A program made the translations under genes and the position numbers. DNA of 36,454 bases from assembly GCF_009268105.1 (NCBI RefSeq), contig NZ_VWXM01000005.1, forward strand, positions 1 through 36,454, written 5' to 3'. Of this stretch, positions 35,784 to 36,454 are shown piece by piece; within the stretch, counting starts at the first letter, position 1, and each line of letters begins with the position of its first letter. Source of the DNA: Candidatus Phytoplasma sacchari (GTDB lineage: Bacteria > Bacillota_I > Bacilli_A > Acholeplasmatales > Acholeplasmataceae). Below the pieces are notes generated by a model that was not told the origin of the DNA, did no database searches, and saw only the letters and a list, made by a program, of their open reading frames with translations.

Positions 35784-36099
35784 TTTGATATATAATGAAA
35801 AAAAAGAAATAAAAAAAACAAATAATAACACAATCAATTTTTGTGGTTCTTTAGAATCAGGAGATTGTTTAGTAAGTATTGAACAAAATGAAGAAAAAAA
35901 AATTAATCTTTCCATTAGTTCGCCCTTTATAAGACAATTCGGACCAAGAATAAAAAAAATTTCTTTAAAAATTTTAAAAGAACAAAATATTAATTCTTGT
36001 AATTTGATCATTCAAGACCAAGGGGCAATTGATGAAGTTATAAAATCTCGTATAATAACAGTTTTAAATAGAATGAGAAAAAATAAGCAAAAAAAATAA
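35776..36099 (+). CDS. citD: Citrate lyase acyl carrier protein (gamma subunit)
   Basis: Carries the phosphoribosyl-dephospho-CoA group that shuttles the acetyl/citryl residue inside citrate lyase. The protein is about 107 residues. Signatures are NFCGSLESGDCLVSI (the modified Ser stands in LESGD, the same context as in E. coli CitD) and SSPFIRQFGPRI followed by IIQDQGAIDEVIKSRI (usual QFG...DKGALD..I.AR). The start is GTG 35776, overlapping the end of eda; TTG 35785 in the same frame is an alternative and loses only three residues. The N-terminal 18 residues are longer than in E. coli. The overlap indicates coupled translation. Activation requires CitG and a CitX activity. Confidence 0.92.
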   Translation: MINLIYNEKKEIKKTNNNTINFCGSLESGDCLVSIEQNEEKKINLSISSPFIRQFGPRIKKISLKILKEQNINSCNLIIQDQGAIDEVIKSRIITVLNRMRKNKQKK

Positions 36100-36175
36100 T
36101 CAAAAAATGATTTAATTTTTTATTATTTTTTTTAATTTCTCTAAAATAAGGTAAAAAAAGTAAAAAAGGTAAAAA

Positions 36176-36454
36176 ATGAAAAAAAATAGAAAAACAATGT
36201 TATTTGTGCCTGGTAACAAATCTTCTTTATTCAAAGATATAATTTCATATGAAATGGATACTGTGATGTTTGATTTAGAAGATTCTATCAGTTTAGAAGA
36301 AAAAGATGCTGCTAGAGAATTAACTAAAAATATGATTAATTTTTTCAATTATAATCAATATAATATAGAAGTTTGTGTAAGAATAAATCATTTTGATACT
36401 CCCTTTTATGAAGAGGATTTAAGAGAAATAGTAGGATATTCAAAAACTAATCTA
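36176..36454 (+). CDS. citE: Citrate lyase beta subunit, 5' part (cut by window end)
   Basis: The citryl-ACP lyase subunit, which splits citryl-ACP to oxaloacetate and acetyl-ACP. The first 93 codons are in the window. They include RKTMLFVPGNKSSLFKDII, MFDLEDSISLEEKDAARELT and VCVRINHFDTPFYEEDL, which match the N-terminal third of CitE, including the acidic LEDS metal/substrate site and the VRIN strand. The ATG at 36176 has AAAAAGG upstream; this site is part of a run in which AAGGTAAAAAA-like units repeat (about 36148-36176). It is separated from citD by 76 bases. citF (alpha subunit) would be expected just beyond the end. Confidence 0.93.
   Translation, partial: MKKNRKTMLFVPGNKSSLFKDIISYEMDTVMFDLEDSISLEEKDAARELTKNMINFFNYNQYNIEVCVRINHFDTPFYEEDLREIVGYSKTNL

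Noticed and set aside
1..36454. CRISPR array, insertion sequence or complete phytoplasma mobile unit
   Set aside because: No spaced identical repeats, no intact transposase and none of the usual mobile-unit genes (primase, DnaB, thymidylate kinase, SSB, sigma factor) were found.

Overview
The window looks like chromosome from a wall-less, very AT-rich member of the Mollicutes (over 80 % A+T by eye). The order Acholeplasmatales, and within it a phytoplasma or close relative, fits best. UGA is used as a stop (for example at the ends of pyk and degV) and tryptophan is UGG, which argues against Spiroplasma and Mycoplasma. The phytoplasma assignment is inference. It rests on the base composition, two small Sec-secreted proteins, a sodium/2-hydroxycarboxylate carrier, an S26B-type signal peptidase, many decayed genes, and informational proteins of Firmicute/Tenericute type. 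A citrate lyase operon is not something I associate with phytoplasmas, so a less reduced relative is possible.

Layout. Positions 1-7850 are gene-poor: a membrane protein, two small secreted proteins, a signal peptidase I without an ordinary start codon, a membrane-anchored coiled-coil protein, and at least three decayed genes. Positions 7.8-18.2 kb lie on the minus strand: M29 aminopeptidase, Ca2+-type P-ATPase, CNNM/CorC-type transporter, proS, metK and an enlarged cold-shock protein. Positions 19-22.5 kb are plus: pyruvate kinase, a first 2-hydroxycarboxylate carrier, tRNA-Thr(GGU) and tRNA-Gly(GCC). Positions 22.7-29.8 kb are minus: a short rpsO, the c-di-AMP PII-like protein darA, an ABC transporter, and a group of nitroreductase, degV, a short cca and yhaM. 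Positions 30.3-36.4 kb are plus: a JetA-family protein (the kleisin-like subunit of the Wadjet anti-plasmid system) without jetB/C/D beside it, a DJ-1/PfpI protein, and then citS, citG, an Eda-type aldolase, citD and citE. The window ends inside citE.

How the genes fit together. The last block reads as a citrate fermentation operon. CitS imports citrate, citrate lyase splits it to acetate and oxaloacetate, and CitG makes the prosthetic group carried by CitD. The embedded KDPG/KHG aldolase-family protein is a good candidate for the oxaloacetate decarboxylase that gives pyruvate, a side activity known for E. coli Eda. With pyruvate kinase and the first carrier at 19-22 kb, the window shows two routes towards pyruvate.

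The points most worth following are the solitary jetA, the citrate operon with its built-in aldolase, two genes that seem to start at AUU, the short Cca and S15 proteins, short perfect tandem duplications in front of several genes, and an 18-bp repeat shared by two distant intergenic regions whose TAGTT/AACTA core recurs in a 26-bp palindrome.
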